64,000 bases of DNA, taken from contig CAXHTR010000008.1 of the NCBI GenBank assembly GCA_964019655.1, positions 868,001 through 932,000 of the forward strand, written 5' to 3'. A program made the position numbers and the translations under genes. Below are positions 35,911-46,000 of this stretch, one piece after another. The DNA is from Perkinsela sp. pyNocScin1 (Eukaryota > Euglenozoa > Kinetoplastea > Prokinetoplastida > Perkinselidae). Under the pieces are notes generated by a model. It had not been told where the DNA came from and ran no database searches. It worked only from the letters and a program-made list of their open reading frames with translations. Every line of letters starts with the position of its first letter. Position 1 is the stretch's first letter.

Positions 35911-37026
35911 ATGCCGTACAAGCCTCGAGGACAATTCAAGTTTTATGTGGTAAACACATCAAGACACACGTTTGCGAGGCCTCGGAGTCCGTACATGGAG
36001 GGCAATGGCCTGTGCAACAAGGACCCGCACGAGTACAAGGACAGTCACGAGTACGGCCGTAACAAGAACGGCATCAAATGGTACTTTCGGCTAAAAAAGC
36101 GGGGGAACCAGAGGGAATGGCCCTTTACGCAGTGGACCGAGGACCCCTTCGGCCACCTGACGCAGCCGCCGCCGCGGTGCTTCTCGGCCAAAGAGCAGCA
36201 GCGCCTCGACACGCGGAAGATCCCCCGTTGGAACGTCTATGCGCTCGATCAGCTCGAGTTCAAGATCAATCCAGACCGCGCGCCCTTTGTGCACCTGATG
36301 CCGATCCTCCGCACATACGTTGGCTCAGTCTTTTCGTCAGAGACTATCACTGACTACCTCAAACAGTTTCAGGCGGTCTTTCCGACGCTCCATGCGCTGC
36401 TGGCGTACGAAAACGTTCCGCTCGATGCGAAGCACATCGACGAGCGGCTCTACCAGGCAAAGATTCCCAGGAATTCAACAGGGCGCCACCCGTGCCAGGA
36501 TATCAACATCGGGAGCAAGAGCAGGGAGGCCCTCGGGCTCAGCGCGCTCGGCAACGGCCCTGGCAGCGACCACATCACCGGGTACCACCGCGTACTCGCA
36601 GATAAAGTGTACAAAAGGCTGAATACCCCGAGCGACGAGGCTCTCGATATACCGCGGGTTTTTATTCTGCACGTCGTCATGCTGTGTGACGCCATCGTCG
36701 AGCAGCACGTCGCGACGCGCTATCGGCAGCACCTGCACAAGAACCACGCTATTCTGCGGACGAACGACGGCGAGCGCTACTATGCCCTGCCGTACATGCA
36801 GACTGGGCCCGCGTGGCCGACCAAAACAGCACAGGCGGGCGACGCCCCGACGCAGTACGCCGATGCAGTTGGTGTGCCGAATGTGCCAACGAAGGACTAT
36901 GCCAAGTTCTATGACGCCAAGGTGGCCGCAAAAGTGCAGACACCGGAGTTCAAAGAGGACAGCGAGGCGCTGCGAGATTCTAGCCTAGCGAATGTTCACC
37001 CCATCCTGAAGCGATCCGTTGTGTAG
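35911..37026 (+). CDS. Uncharacterised protein, possibly mitochondrial
   Basis: 371 residues from ATG at 35911 (MPYKPRGQFKFYVVNTSRHT). Not recognised. It is rich in His, Tyr, Arg and Pro, with no membrane span or low-complexity region; motifs such as NGIKWYFRLKKRGNQREWPF and YHRVLADKVYKRLN suggest an RNA-contacting structural protein. It opens a run of unrecognised genes (35911-41128) with similar composition. A lineage-specific mitoribosomal or editing-complex protein would fit, but only on composition and context. Confidence 0.55.
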   Translation: MPYKPRGQFKFYVVNTSRHTFARPRSPYMEGNGLCNKDPHEYKDSHEYGRNKNGIKWYFRLKKRGNQREWPFTQWTEDPFGHLTQPPPRCFSAKEQQRLDTRKIPRWNVYALDQLEFKINPDRAPFVHLMPILRTYVGSVFSSETITDYLKQFQAVFPTLHALLAYENVPLDAKHIDERLYQAKIPRNSTGRHPCQDINIGSKSREALGLSALGNGPGSDHITGYHRVLADKVYKRLNTPSDEALDIPRVFILHVVMLCDAIVEQHVATRYRQHLHKNHAILRTNDGERYYALPYMQTGPAWPTKTAQAGDAPTQYADAVGVPNVPTKDYAKFYDAKVAAKVQTPEFKEDSEALRDSSLANVHPILKRSVV

Positions 37027-37123
37027 TTTTGAGTTGTGATTGTTTTGTCAGTCTGCCTGTCTTAAGCACATCGGCCAGGCCCACTATTTCCTATGTTTTT
37101 GTGCCGTATGCCCACATTCAAGA

Positions 37124-37675
37124 ATGAAAAGCGATAAGCCCTCATTTAACGACCGCCGCCGCGGCAAAATGGAGGACGTTCGAAAGATCCAGCGGGACCT
37201 GAGTATTCTTTACAACAAGGCATCTGCCATAGACAGGAAGAATTGGACAATGAAGCAAAAGCGGGACCACAGCTGGAAGGTCTTCGCAGACATCGGCGGT
37301 GGGCAGCGCCCGCCACAGACGCAGAGTTTTAAGGAGCATCTCCGCCGGACACACAAGCGAAAGAAGCTCGACAAGGAAGATGCGCAGTGTGAGCGAAAGA
37401 CCGGCGAGTTCGACCTCCTTCGCGGCAGTGCGCTCAAGAAGCAGCGCAAGGGCCGCATGGACAGGCGCCACGAGACGGAGAAACGCCTGCGCGCAAACTC
37501 GCAGCGCATTGGAAACCCGCATGCGCTGTACTCCACGGGCAAGATGGACTTTAAGACACAAGAGCTCCAAGTGTCCTCGAAGATTCCGCGCCACATTAAG
37601 CGCATGGAGGCACACAAGCAGCGCATGGTCAAGGAGGCCGCTGCGGTGGCGAAGAGCGGGAAACTCTTCCGGTGA
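37124..37675 (+). CDS. Small highly basic protein, possibly nucleolar
   Basis: 183 residues from the first ATG in frame at 37124 (MKSDKPSFNDRRRGKMEDV). Not recognised. Nearly one third of residues are Lys or Arg, with many short basic clusters (RRTHKRKKLDKED, KKQRKGRMDRRHETEKR), predicted to be helical, and it ends SGKLFR. The spread of basic patches through a helical protein recalls ribosome-biogenesis factors. No zinc finger or RNA-binding fold is seen. It lies between two unrecognised genes on the same strand. Confidence 0.55.
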   Translation: MKSDKPSFNDRRRGKMEDVRKIQRDLSILYNKASAIDRKNWTMKQKRDHSWKVFADIGGGQRPPQTQSFKEHLRRTHKRKKLDKEDAQCERKTGEFDLLRGSALKKQRKGRMDRRHETEKRLRANSQRIGNPHALYSTGKMDFKTQELQVSSKIPRHIKRMEAHKQRMVKEAAAVAKSGKLFR

Positions 37676-37779
37676 GCACTTGCGTGTGAGTAGACTGTCG
37701 AAGGCTTTGCTTTTTATTAAAAACTAGTTATATCTTTTAATCTGCGAGTTGATTTCATTCTTCATGTGCACAAACTAGG

Positions 37780-39318
37780 ATGAAGCACACGCAAGTATGT
37801 CGCAAGATGCTCCATAACGGCTCGAGACATAGCGGCTCCAAGCACATGTCTCTGCTGCCCGTCGTCTACGAGTACCGCAAGCCGCACATTGAGGGGAGGC
37901 CCGGGTACTACACCATGAAGTACTTTCACACGCTCGGGTGCTTCCCAAGCGGCCTGGAGGCGCCGTATAGGCTCGACGACTTCCATAAGGTCTACCTGCA
38001 AGCCTACCTCCCAGAGGAGCTCGAGGACTGGCTCGACGAGGTGCGCCCGCTGCCAATCGAGCAGGCAGCAAAGTCGCTGAAAGCGCTCCGTAAGGAGCTC
38101 AACCGCTTTGTGCTTGTCACACCGACCAAATGGAGGCCGAAGCCACTGCTCACGAGCCTTGACAATGTGCGCGAGCCCCTGGAGGACATTCTGAGCACCT
38201 TTATTACAGACAGCATCCACCAGCCCGAGTCGCGCATGCACGTTTTTGTCGCGAAGCCACCCACCAAGCAGAAGCGCATAAGCGTTCCGAACAGCGTGAC
38301 GCGGCACCTGCTGAACAACCATTTCAATGAGCTCTGCGAAGTTGCAGATGTCCTCGATGAGACATGGGATTTTATTGGCAGCACGCCCCATCGGCGGGCC
38401 CTACTTGCAACCGACGAACCTACAGCCCTCGATAGTGGACTGTCACAAATACCACAGAGCACAGGTGAACCGCATCGTTACATAGCGAACGCACAAGGCG
38501 AGATGTACCCTGGCTGGCAAGCCCCACTTCCCGCGACTGCTATTAAGACGATTGCAGAGACGAAAGGGGGGATAGCTGATCTACCCAGTGCCTCGAATCA
38601 ACAGGCGCTGTGTATCCCTTCGCCTGATGTTACCTACGAGGACGAGATCTGTTTGATACACCTCCACAATCTCGTCTCGAGGGCAGCGTGCGAGGCCAAA
38701 GAGTATGACGTTGGCATCGCCTTGTCACAGATATCCCTCCACTCACTTGCGCACGACGACACGCGAGCGGCGGCGGTCCATGGAAACTTGGCATCGCTCT
38801 GGTTTGAGAAGGGAGACTACGATACCGCCATCATTCACGCCCAGCGCTGCGTGCTCCTCAGTGAGTACGGTGACAGGGAGCCGATTCCCTTAAAGGAAGC
38901 GCAACAAGCACCCAAACAGGGCCGCAAGCTCGCCTTCTTCGGAGAAGAGCCGGACCCGCGCACGCAGGAGAGTGTTGCCACGACCGGGTACACAATGTGG
39001 TCGAATGCACTCGCGCAGCAGGATCACGTCGACGACGCGCTGCACATTGCTGCCAAGGCCGCTGAAGCCTACCCGACGAGCACCAAGGCCCTGCACAATT
39101 TACGAAGGCTGCAGCGCTTTGTCTGTGGGCGCGTCGCCTCGCCACTGTCGAAGCGGCAGGTTCGGTGCTACAACGAGGACCGCATTCGCCGTGCAGTCGC
39201 GCGAATGCCGTTCAGGCTTGTACATCGCAGCACCGTGAGCAGGTCAGAAGGGTACCAGTGGCAGTTCTGGAACCACCCAGCAGGCCTCAAGTACAAGTAT
39301 GACCCCCGGGGATTTTAA
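37780..39318 (+). CDS. TPR-containing protein, possibly mitochondrial
   Basis: 512 residues from ATG at 37780, right after CACAAACTAG. The N-terminal 180 residues are basic and unrecognised (HNGSRHSGSKHMSLLPVVYE). From about 290 a TPR-like pair appears (AAAVHGNLASLWFEKGDYDTA; TMWSNALAQQDHVDDALHIA with YPTSTKALHNL). The C-terminus is rich in Arg and aromatics (EGYQWQFWNHPAGLKYKYDP). This combination is seen in large lineage-specific mitoribosomal proteins and in assembly factors. The exact role is unknown. Confidence 0.55.
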   Translation: MKHTQVCRKMLHNGSRHSGSKHMSLLPVVYEYRKPHIEGRPGYYTMKYFHTLGCFPSGLEAPYRLDDFHKVYLQAYLPEELEDWLDEVRPLPIEQAAKSLKALRKELNRFVLVTPTKWRPKPLLTSLDNVREPLEDILSTFITDSIHQPESRMHVFVAKPPTKQKRISVPNSVTRHLLNNHFNELCEVADVLDETWDFIGSTPHRRALLATDEPTALDSGLSQIPQSTGEPHRYIANAQGEMYPGWQAPLPATAIKTIAETKGGIADLPSASNQQALCIPSPDVTYEDEICLIHLHNLVSRAACEAKEYDVGIALSQISLHSLAHDDTRAAAVHGNLASLWFEKGDYDTAIIHAQRCVLLSEYGDREPIPLKEAQQAPKQGRKLAFFGEEPDPRTQESVATTGYTMWSNALAQQDHVDDALHIAAKAAEAYPTSTKALHNLRRLQRFVCGRVASPLSKRQVRCYNEDRIRRAVARMPFRLVHRSTVSRSEGYQWQFWNHPAGLKYKYDPRGF

Positions 39319-39399
39319 GCTGTCTGTACAGGTATGAATGTTAAGTCAAATCATTCAAAATTTAGGTTCACGTCTTACAATAGTAAATATTAGTGAGAA

Positions 39400-39810
39400 A
39401 TGCACCGAACCTGCGTTTGCCGTGCGACTATTGTTGAGTCATTGGTAGCTGTACGGGACTACTTGAACCACCGGCGATGGGAGGCGGATGTCCGGCGCCG
39501 CGTCGCACCTCGGGCGCACAATTACCAGTCGAAGTTACTCAGCGAGCGAATCTGGCACCCGCTCACCAAGGGGAAGCCCCGCGTCATCAGCGACACCGAG
39601 TACCGAAAATCTTTCTTCACCGAAATTCCTGTGCCTTACGCAATGTTCATCTTTGCTCTTGTTGCATACCTTGTCCTGTGCGTCATCCTGAACATACTCA
39701 ATGCGTTCTTCACCCCCATTGAGAAGAAGGTCCAAGACATCGACAAGAAGAGGCAATTCGCTGAGAGTGCGATGGGCCGCCGGACCGCAGCGGCCAAAGT
39801 AAGGCAGTGA
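39400..39810 (+). CDS. Small single-span membrane protein
   Basis: 136 residues from ATG at 39400. A basic N-terminal region (RWEADVRRRVAPRAHNYQSK) precedes one strong membrane span (YAMFIFALVAYLVLCVILNIL, about 80-100) and a charged tail (PIEKKVQDIDKKRQ). Not recognised. The positive-before-span layout would fit a mitochondrial inner-membrane protein, such as a respiratory-chain accessory subunit, or an ER protein. GC content and codon use match neighbouring genes. Confidence 0.55.
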   Translation: MHRTCVCRATIVESLVAVRDYLNHRRWEADVRRRVAPRAHNYQSKLLSERIWHPLTKGKPRVISDTEYRKSFFTEIPVPYAMFIFALVAYLVLCVILNILNAFFTPIEKKVQDIDKKRQFAESAMGRRTAAAKVRQ

Positions 39811-39992
39811 AGCCTTTTAGTCGATTGACAGTCGGCAGCGCTGTACTATGAAGGGGTCGAGATTGAGATTCGTGTTTCTCAGCATGTGTAGCCGTCGGGT
39901 ATAAAAAGTCTATTTGCAAATAATTTTCGAGTAAATTTCCTCTTCATGTAGTAAAAATGAAGTAATTTCCGAACCAAGCATACTAGGAACAC

Positions 39993-40709
39993 ATGTCTGA
40001 AGAGAAAAGTGAGTCATCTATTAAGTGCTCGCCCATCGCTCTCGACGTTGCCGTGCTCTTTAAATCTGCCTGCGATTACAAAGAAGCGCACAGCTGCACT
40101 ATTCGTACGGCCTTCCAGCACGCGTTCGATTCTCTCGCATTCCAGGATATCCACTTTTGCATGTACAGGCCATTTTCCATAGATCCAAACAACAAGGAAC
40201 GGCAGCACTTTGTGGACATGTGCTCTGATGCATGCGAGGAGCACAACGACTGGGTACGCGTGTTGTACGGGCATATCATTGCTTACTTCAACGTCACAAG
40301 CTGGCTAACGCACCCATTGTACTGGGCACTGACGCTAGAGCTCCTTTTTGCGATGCACTCGACTATTCTGCTGCCCCACGGGTGCTCGAAGGGCGATGAG
40401 AAGTACCTTGGCCACGCAAAATTTAGAATACCCCTATCACCCCACATCGTTCGCCAGCTTCGGCTCTTTGCAACGTTTTGCGCAGATGATAGCATCGCTC
40501 AGGCAGGCACTAGCGGCACATCCACTGACGACGCTTTGTCAATCCCGACCATCGGCGAAATGGACCGCGTGTCGGTAGTACAGGCAGTCATTGCGCTCGA
40601 CAATGCGGGCATGATTCGCATCACCCCTGCGGTGGACTGCTGGTATGGCGAAGACATACTGCGGGCGCACTCGAGAATCGGTGCACCGATTGAGCTTCCC
40701 CACGCGTGA
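39993..40709 (+). CDS. Uncharacterised protein
   Basis: 238 residues from ATG at 39993 (MSEEKSESSIKCSPIALDVA). Not recognised. It appears globular and mostly helical, with several Cys and Trp/Tyr residues (SWLTHPLYWALTLELLFAM; DCWYGEDILRAHSRIGAP). No signal peptide, repeat or metal-binding cluster is clear, and the hydrophobic stretches look like buried helices, not membrane spans. It sits in the block of unrecognised genes between the TPR protein and prefoldin 4. Confidence 0.55.
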   Translation: MSEEKSESSIKCSPIALDVAVLFKSACDYKEAHSCTIRTAFQHAFDSLAFQDIHFCMYRPFSIDPNNKERQHFVDMCSDACEEHNDWVRVLYGHIIAYFNVTSWLTHPLYWALTLELLFAMHSTILLPHGCSKGDEKYLGHAKFRIPLSPHIVRQLRLFATFCADDSIAQAGTSGTSTDDALSIPTIGEMDRVSVVQAVIALDNAGMIRITPAVDCWYGEDILRAHSRIGAPIELPHA

Positions 40710-40778
40710 ACGCCTGCTTCTTTGACTTTAGCACACCAGCGCGTTCCCTCCTTACATGTACACTCTTAAACCATTTTT

Positions 40779-40780
40779 AG
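40779..40780 (+). promoter_or_regulatory. Putative spliced-leader acceptor AG (gene at 40787)
   Basis: ACTCTTAAACCATTTTTAG ends 6 bases before the ATG; the upstream ATG at 40756 would be spliced away. Inferred role. Confidence 0.4.
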
Positions 40781-40786
40781 CTTCCA

Positions 40787-41128
40787 ATGCTGAAAAACTT
40801 GCAGAAGCACCTCACGCCGTGTGCGCTTCGCAAAGCTGCCACATTTGACAATTTTCGCAGATGTCTTGCTTTCGCGGCTGCAGGCTCAACTTCAGCCTAC
40901 TGCGTTCCGACAATCGTAATGGAGCTCACGTACCCGATGGGGAAACAAAAGGAGCGAGGCTATCCCGAGGACTCCTTCTGGGGAGGATCCCGGCTGTACA
41001 AGATATATTTCATGATTGTGTCCGTTCCCTTTTATGGGTGGTCGCTCCTTTTCTATGGCACGCTGGTCGGCCAGCGACAATTCTTCGTCAACTTTGTGCT
41101 ACGTATGTGGTCAAGGGTGATAGCCTAA
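40787..41128 (+). CDS. Small membrane protein, possibly mitochondrial
   Basis: 113 residues from ATG at 40787 (MLKNLQKHLTPCALRKAATF). The N-terminus is amphipathic and basic. Two hydrophobic stretches follow: CLAFAAAGSTSAYCVPTIVM, and YKIYFMIVSVPFYGWSLLFYG near 72-92. Not recognised. Size, targeting-like start and hydrophobicity fit a respiratory-complex accessory subunit, without further proof. The gene is packed between two others with gaps under 90 bases. Confidence 0.5.
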   Translation: MLKNLQKHLTPCALRKAATFDNFRRCLAFAAAGSTSAYCVPTIVMELTYPMGKQKERGYPEDSFWGGSRLYKIYFMIVSVPFYGWSLLFYGTLVGQRQFFVNFVLRMWSRVIA

Positions 41129-41206
41129 CTGGACTGTTGCTTTGCAACTTTTCCGTCAATCAATCAGTATCTCACCCGAAATGCCGTACGATTTTTAGGA
41201 CTTTTT

Positions 41207-41208
41207 AG
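41207..41208 (+). promoter_or_regulatory. Putative spliced-leader acceptor AG (prefoldin 4 gene)
   Basis: ATTTTTAGGACTTTTTAG ends 8 bases before the ATG at 41217, giving two tandem TTTTTAG acceptors. Inferred role. Confidence 0.4.
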
Positions 41209-41216
41209 CTTCACCA

Positions 41217-41594
41217 ATGCCTGCAAGCAACCAGCCAGTGAATGTCGACGTGACATGGGAAGACCAAAAGAAGATATGCCTGTTCGGTCGACTGAACCAG
41301 CGCGTGCAGGACCTCAAACGGCAGATCGAGGCGAAGAAAGAGCTCGTCGAGGCCCTCGGTGATGCGGCAGATGAGCTCTACATTGCAGATGACGCGAAGT
41401 TCGTGATTGGAGAGTCTTTTTGCTCTCTGTCAAGTGCGAGCACCGACGCAATGCTTGAGGAGTCAAAGGCTAAGACCACTGACAGCCTTGCGTCACATCA
41501 AGCAGAACTCTCGACTATCGAAAGCCGAATGGGTCTACTAAAGGCCGAGCTAAAGGCGAAGTTCAAAGATAGTATACACCTCGAGAATGAGTAA
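41217..41594 (+). CDS. PFDN4: Prefoldin subunit 4
   Basis: 125 residues from ATG at 41217. VDVTWEDQKKICLFGRLNQR matches the N-terminal VTFEDQQKINKFARL of PFDN4. The family order of coiled coil, beta-hairpin (LYIADDAKFVIGESF) and coiled coil ending ELKAKFKDSIHLENE (LKxxLYAKFGxxINLE) is complete, and the length is typical. Prefoldin is a six-subunit cytosolic chaperone that passes actin and tubulin to TRiC. Subunit 3 is encoded 6 kb downstream on the same strand. Confidence 0.93.
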   Translation: MPASNQPVNVDVTWEDQKKICLFGRLNQRVQDLKRQIEAKKELVEALGDAADELYIADDAKFVIGESFCSLSSASTDAMLEESKAKTTDSLASHQAELSTIESRMGLLKAELKAKFKDSIHLENE

Positions 41595-41990
41595 ATGGTG
41601 TTACTTTGAGCCCCTCTTGAGAATGAGAGCTTGGTCTTCTGCGTTGTACTGTCCTGTGTGCAAAAAATATTCTCGTTTTTGATAACAAAGCTTCAAAGCT
41701 ATTTCTTTTTAGTAATTGCACTCGATTTCTAATGAGCAATCTGAATAATATGTCGCCTAAAAAATGAGGAAAAACATGGTAAATTTATTAGTAGTAGCCT
41801 TTCGTAAGCTTGGCATTTAGTGGAGAGTATTCTATCGTCGAAACTCCCTAGAAAACAAAATTACGCAAGAATTGAAATAAGTATTATCACTGTAGCTCCG
41901 CATGTTCTATAAAATTCTCGAAATTGGAATTCTAAAGATTCTTCTAGAGAAAATTAAAGACCCTCTTCTGTCAATAATTTTACTAATACT
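41595..41990. other. 396-base intergenic gap with an orphan acceptor-like site
   Basis: AT-rich and without a gene that can be supported. CTATTTCTTTTTAG ends at 41712 and is followed by a 12-codon frame (41732-41767, MSNLNNMSPKK), so it looks like a trans-splice acceptor with no gene behind it. No tRNA or box C/D pattern could be recognised. Confidence 0.4.
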
Positions 41991-42860
41991 ATGAACGACC
42001 CGCAAACGAGCTCGCTCACACGTGCAGATGATGAATCCAAGGCCGTCATCACACAGTTCGAGGAACAAATGGCTGTAGCCGTCAACAAATGCCGCCTCGA
42101 AGAGTCTCGAATGAATCAGCTCTTGCAAGACAACAGAAATCTCCTGGCCCAAGTGCGTGAAAAAACAGCACAGCGCGACGCGCTGAAGGCACAAACGGAG
42201 TCACTAGCCGAGGATATCGCACAGCTATGCGAAAAGCAAAAGGATATCGATCAGGGGCTCGCTGCACTTAAAGCAAATGAGGAGGAGAATAAAGCGCGTC
42301 TTGCAGAAGAGAATGAAGCAGAAGAAGCTGAAAAGAAGGCGTACGAGGCTGCCTGCCACGAGTACATTGAAAAAGGAACAAAAGCCATCGATGAAATGTA
42401 TGAAATCCTCACTACATACAAGCCTGATAAAATGGAGGCGGAAAAGCAGCGCCTCGTCGATGAACTCAGCACGCTGAAGCAAGAAATTGCCGCAGTCCAG
42501 GCAAAAACCGAGCAGGCAAAGCGAGAGAACGCACGCCGCGAGGAAGAGCAAAAGCTCAACGCTGAAAACGCGTCAGACATTCAATCCTGTACCATGCAGG
42601 ACCTGGAAGACGCCTACAACAACAGAAAAGAGCTTGTAGAGACCCTGGAGCGTGACCGCGCGCAACGCTTGCAAGAAAAGGAAGAAATTCTAGCAAAACG
42701 AGAACAAAAGCGCGAGGAAATCGCTGCACTTCAAGCGGAAGCAGAGGCGCTGCAGCGAGAGTATGAAGACACACATTTTGAAGTCGTCAGCCTTCGGTCG
42801 AGCCTTGCGACGTCGTACTGCAAGCAATGCTCTGGCCCATTACTCGATCCGAACTCGTAA
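41991..42860 (+). CDS. Coiled-coil protein
   Basis: 289 residues from ATG at 41991. Almost all of it is heptad coiled coil rich in Glu, Lys, Gln and Ala (LRREKTAQRDALKAQTESLA-type periodicity from 15 to 275). The coil is broken near 118-140 by CHEYIEKGTKAIDEMYEILT. It ends SYCKQCSGPLLDPNS, where a CxxC could form half of a zinc hook or a metal site. Not recognised. Cytoskeletal, kinetochore or nuclear roles are all possible. Confidence 0.6.
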   Translation: MNDPQTSSLTRADDESKAVITQFEEQMAVAVNKCRLEESRMNQLLQDNRNLLAQVREKTAQRDALKAQTESLAEDIAQLCEKQKDIDQGLAALKANEEENKARLAEENEAEEAEKKAYEAACHEYIEKGTKAIDEMYEILTTYKPDKMEAEKQRLVDELSTLKQEIAAVQAKTEQAKRENARREEEQKLNAENASDIQSCTMQDLEDAYNNRKELVETLERDRAQRLQEKEEILAKREQKREEIAALQAEAEALQREYEDTHFEVVSLRSSLATSYCKQCSGPLLDPNS

Positions 42861-43009
42861 TCACTTGCACACAAATCAACGTCAAAATAATACTAATTTT
42901 CAAGCATATGATCTATCGCATGACCACAATTTATTTGAGATTACTTTGGTTGCGTCAGCTTTTCCCTAGCGAAGTGCTTCCCTACTACTTTGCGTATTGT
43001 CTATTTTAT

Positions 43010-43011
43010 AG
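43010..43011 (+). promoter_or_regulatory. Putative spliced-leader acceptor AG (1566-residue gene)
   Basis: TTGTCTATTTTATAG ends 9 bases before the ATG at 43021. Inferred role. Confidence 0.35.
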
Positions 43012-43020
43012 AAAATCGTA

Positions 43021-46000
43021 ATGAGAGCTGCGATCACGCCATTCCTTGTCATCGCCATTGCCCATGCGAGTCTTTTCGCATCAGTCGACTCCGACGACTC
43101 AAGCACAGCGTCTCACATCGATCAGCATGTCGGCGAGTCCTCATCGCAATCCGTCAGCGTATCAACAGCAAAGGCTGTCGAGGACGAATCTTCCATAAAG
43201 TCACCAACAACTGTTGATTCTAGCTTTCAGAGTGACAAGGAAGAAGCCCCTGTCGAGCCATCAGTCCTCGATTCGTTGACTGAGAATCCTTCAAGCCCTC
43301 TGAGCATCGCTAAGCTGTCCCCGATTCAGCCTACGGGGCTCGAAGATACTGAAACGGAGGCCACTTCAGAGGTGAAAGAGTCACCCCCTCCCCCAATGCC
43401 ACCTCGGCCCACGCCTCAGGGCGAGGCTTCGCCTTTCTTTCCACGAAGTGGATGGAAGGACGATTCTTATTCCTTTCAGGGAGCCCAAAGCCAGCTTTCA
43501 AGCGCAGGCCCAGTGCAAGACGAGTCGGGCCTCAAGGAGGAAGAGCAGTCGATCGAGTCTGAAGATGACGAAACTGCGCCAATTCGTAGCTTTACGATCA
43601 AGGCAGACCCCGAGATCACGGGAATACATGATGAGAGCACCAACCCAAGCGCTATTTACGCCTACAAGGCACAGGCCCGCCATCTCAATGAGCAAGCCTA
43701 CTTGGATGCTAGCCGCAACAGACGCGGCACTCGCGTGTGGAACTTCCGCTACCTTGATGAGGCCGCAGTGTTCAAAGATACGCCGAGCTTCTACAGCTTC
43801 GGCTGGTTCTGGCAGCGCTGGGTGCGGCGGTTCATGCACCTCTTCCAGCCCCGGCATGACCTCTTAGACGAGGCGCTCTCGCTTGAGGCCGCCCTGCGCA
43901 CATCAAAGATCCTCCCGCTCCCGATCCTCCGTGAGGCCGCAAAGTTCATCTCGTTCATCACGCCAGACGGGCACATCGCGAACCACAAGAACATCAAGTT
44001 GCACATGCACGGCGAAAACTGTGTCTTGCCAAAGGTCAAAGTCGTCGTCCACCTCTACTCGAACGCGACAGCGCAGGGCGCAGCACGCAGCGAAGCGTTC
44101 CAGTTCTTCCGCACAACTTTGGACAAAAAGGTCCCAATGACCCCGCAAAATCCGTTCCAGAACGTGAAGTGGACAGTGCCCAGCCCCGGCCAGGCAAGCC
44201 CCGACAAGTGGATGCGCCTCGTCGTCAAAGCGGCGCGGCAGCTGTACGCGATGCTGGTACTCGACTCCCTCATGTACAGCGAGTACCAGCACGACCTCTA
44301 CAAGCACCTCTGGGAGAGCATCGCCGACGACGGAAAGACCGAAATTCCTTTGCTGCGTGACTGCTCGTGCTCGATGCTCTACATCACGCCGTTTGAGTCT
44401 CTGCAGGAGAACCTCAGCTTTGTCATGGACGACAGCGTCCCAGTCACTTTTGAAGATAATGCAAACGTTCTCCCTTCAGAGCACGGACCAAAGCGCAGCG
44501 CACAGGTCGCGGCGCTGTCGAAAGAGTATTATTCCATAACTATTCAGCTCATCGACATCATGGCGCGCATCCAGGGAAACATCGATGCGAACTTTATGAA
44601 GCACATCGAGGACCGCAGCGCGCCAGCAGTCGCATACCTGCGGAGCGGCATTGGCCGGCTCGTGCCGGGCCTGGGCGAGACATTCTCGAAAAAAATACAC
44701 GCCGACGGCGAGGAGTTCCAGCGCGAGAGGGACGCGTTCATCCGTGCGACCGGTGTCACCATGGATAGGCGAGCGATGCTCCCACCGCGGCACCGCAACG
44801 GCTTCCCGATGATGCACTTTGTCTTTGACGACCAAGCGCTCGCAGCTGTCGCAGCCGATGTGGAGGGCGAAGGCCCCTGCCAGCGCACCTTTGGGCCGAT
44901 GCGCTTTTGCGGCCGTAGCCTCTTCCAGCACCGGGTCATTCGCGCCAAGGGAGACCAATACGCGGTGAACAGCGAAAACTCGTACAAATTTCAAGAAAAA
45001 GTGACAACGGCCTCAGCGATCAAGCTTGCAGCCCCGCTCGGGCCCTCGCAGTCGTTCATCCACCTCGACATTTTCTGCCCGTGCGTTCCATGCGGGAAGA
45101 GCACGCCGCCGCCCCAGGACGCGATTCTCGGACAAAGTGCGAAAGCGGCGAGCCCCATGGACGCGACGATCGACAGCGATGTCCAGTGGGCGCACAGCGT
45201 CGGTCAGTCCGCCGGGACGAACGAGCACGCGGTCTTCAGCACAAACTGCTACGCCATATGGGACCCTGTGACTGCGGGCAACGGCAGGGCGGCCTCGAGC
45301 GCGGCCGGCAAGAACAAATTCTGGGCGCTGTCAATGAACGACCGCACGATGATTCTCCCGGCCATCGAGAAGCAGGTCAAGCTCGACGGCTGGCGCTGGG
45401 CCGGCGAGAACCGCACGAGCGCTGACACTGACGCCGACAGGGCGTACGAGATCATCGTTGACCTCTTCCATGCCATCTCAGCCGAGCGTGAAGAGGATTG
45501 TAAAGAAAATGAAAGAAACAACAGCCTCATCCCCGACAGCACGCATGCGCAGGAAACAATTCCGTTTGCTGTCGACTCCCCATTCGGCAGCAGCCACAAG
45601 CGCGAGGCCTTTGTGAATGCAACCCGGCACGGCAAGCGCGTGCTGAACCTCGGGCAGGTGCTGCCGTGCGTGAGCCAGTGCGCCTCCCGCCTGTCCCGCG
45701 CCGGTGAGAAGCACTTTGTCGCCGAGGGGCCGATGTGCAGAGTGGGGCTCTTCACTGAGCTGCAGAAGCGCTTCCATGCCGGTGCCTCTGCCGCCAAGCC
45801 AGACCGCGTGCTGCACACAGCTTTTTACCCTGTCGAAGATGGTCCTGAGACAAACAGACCAGGAGCAGCGGCGTTCGCCCTACACGACGCCCACGACAAG
45901 AACAAGGCGCCGTTCGAGGACCCGCTGGACGCCATCAAGCTGCTCGACGGCGAAACGCTCGAGCCCCTCGACATGCCCGCGGAGTTCTCAGAGATCCTCG

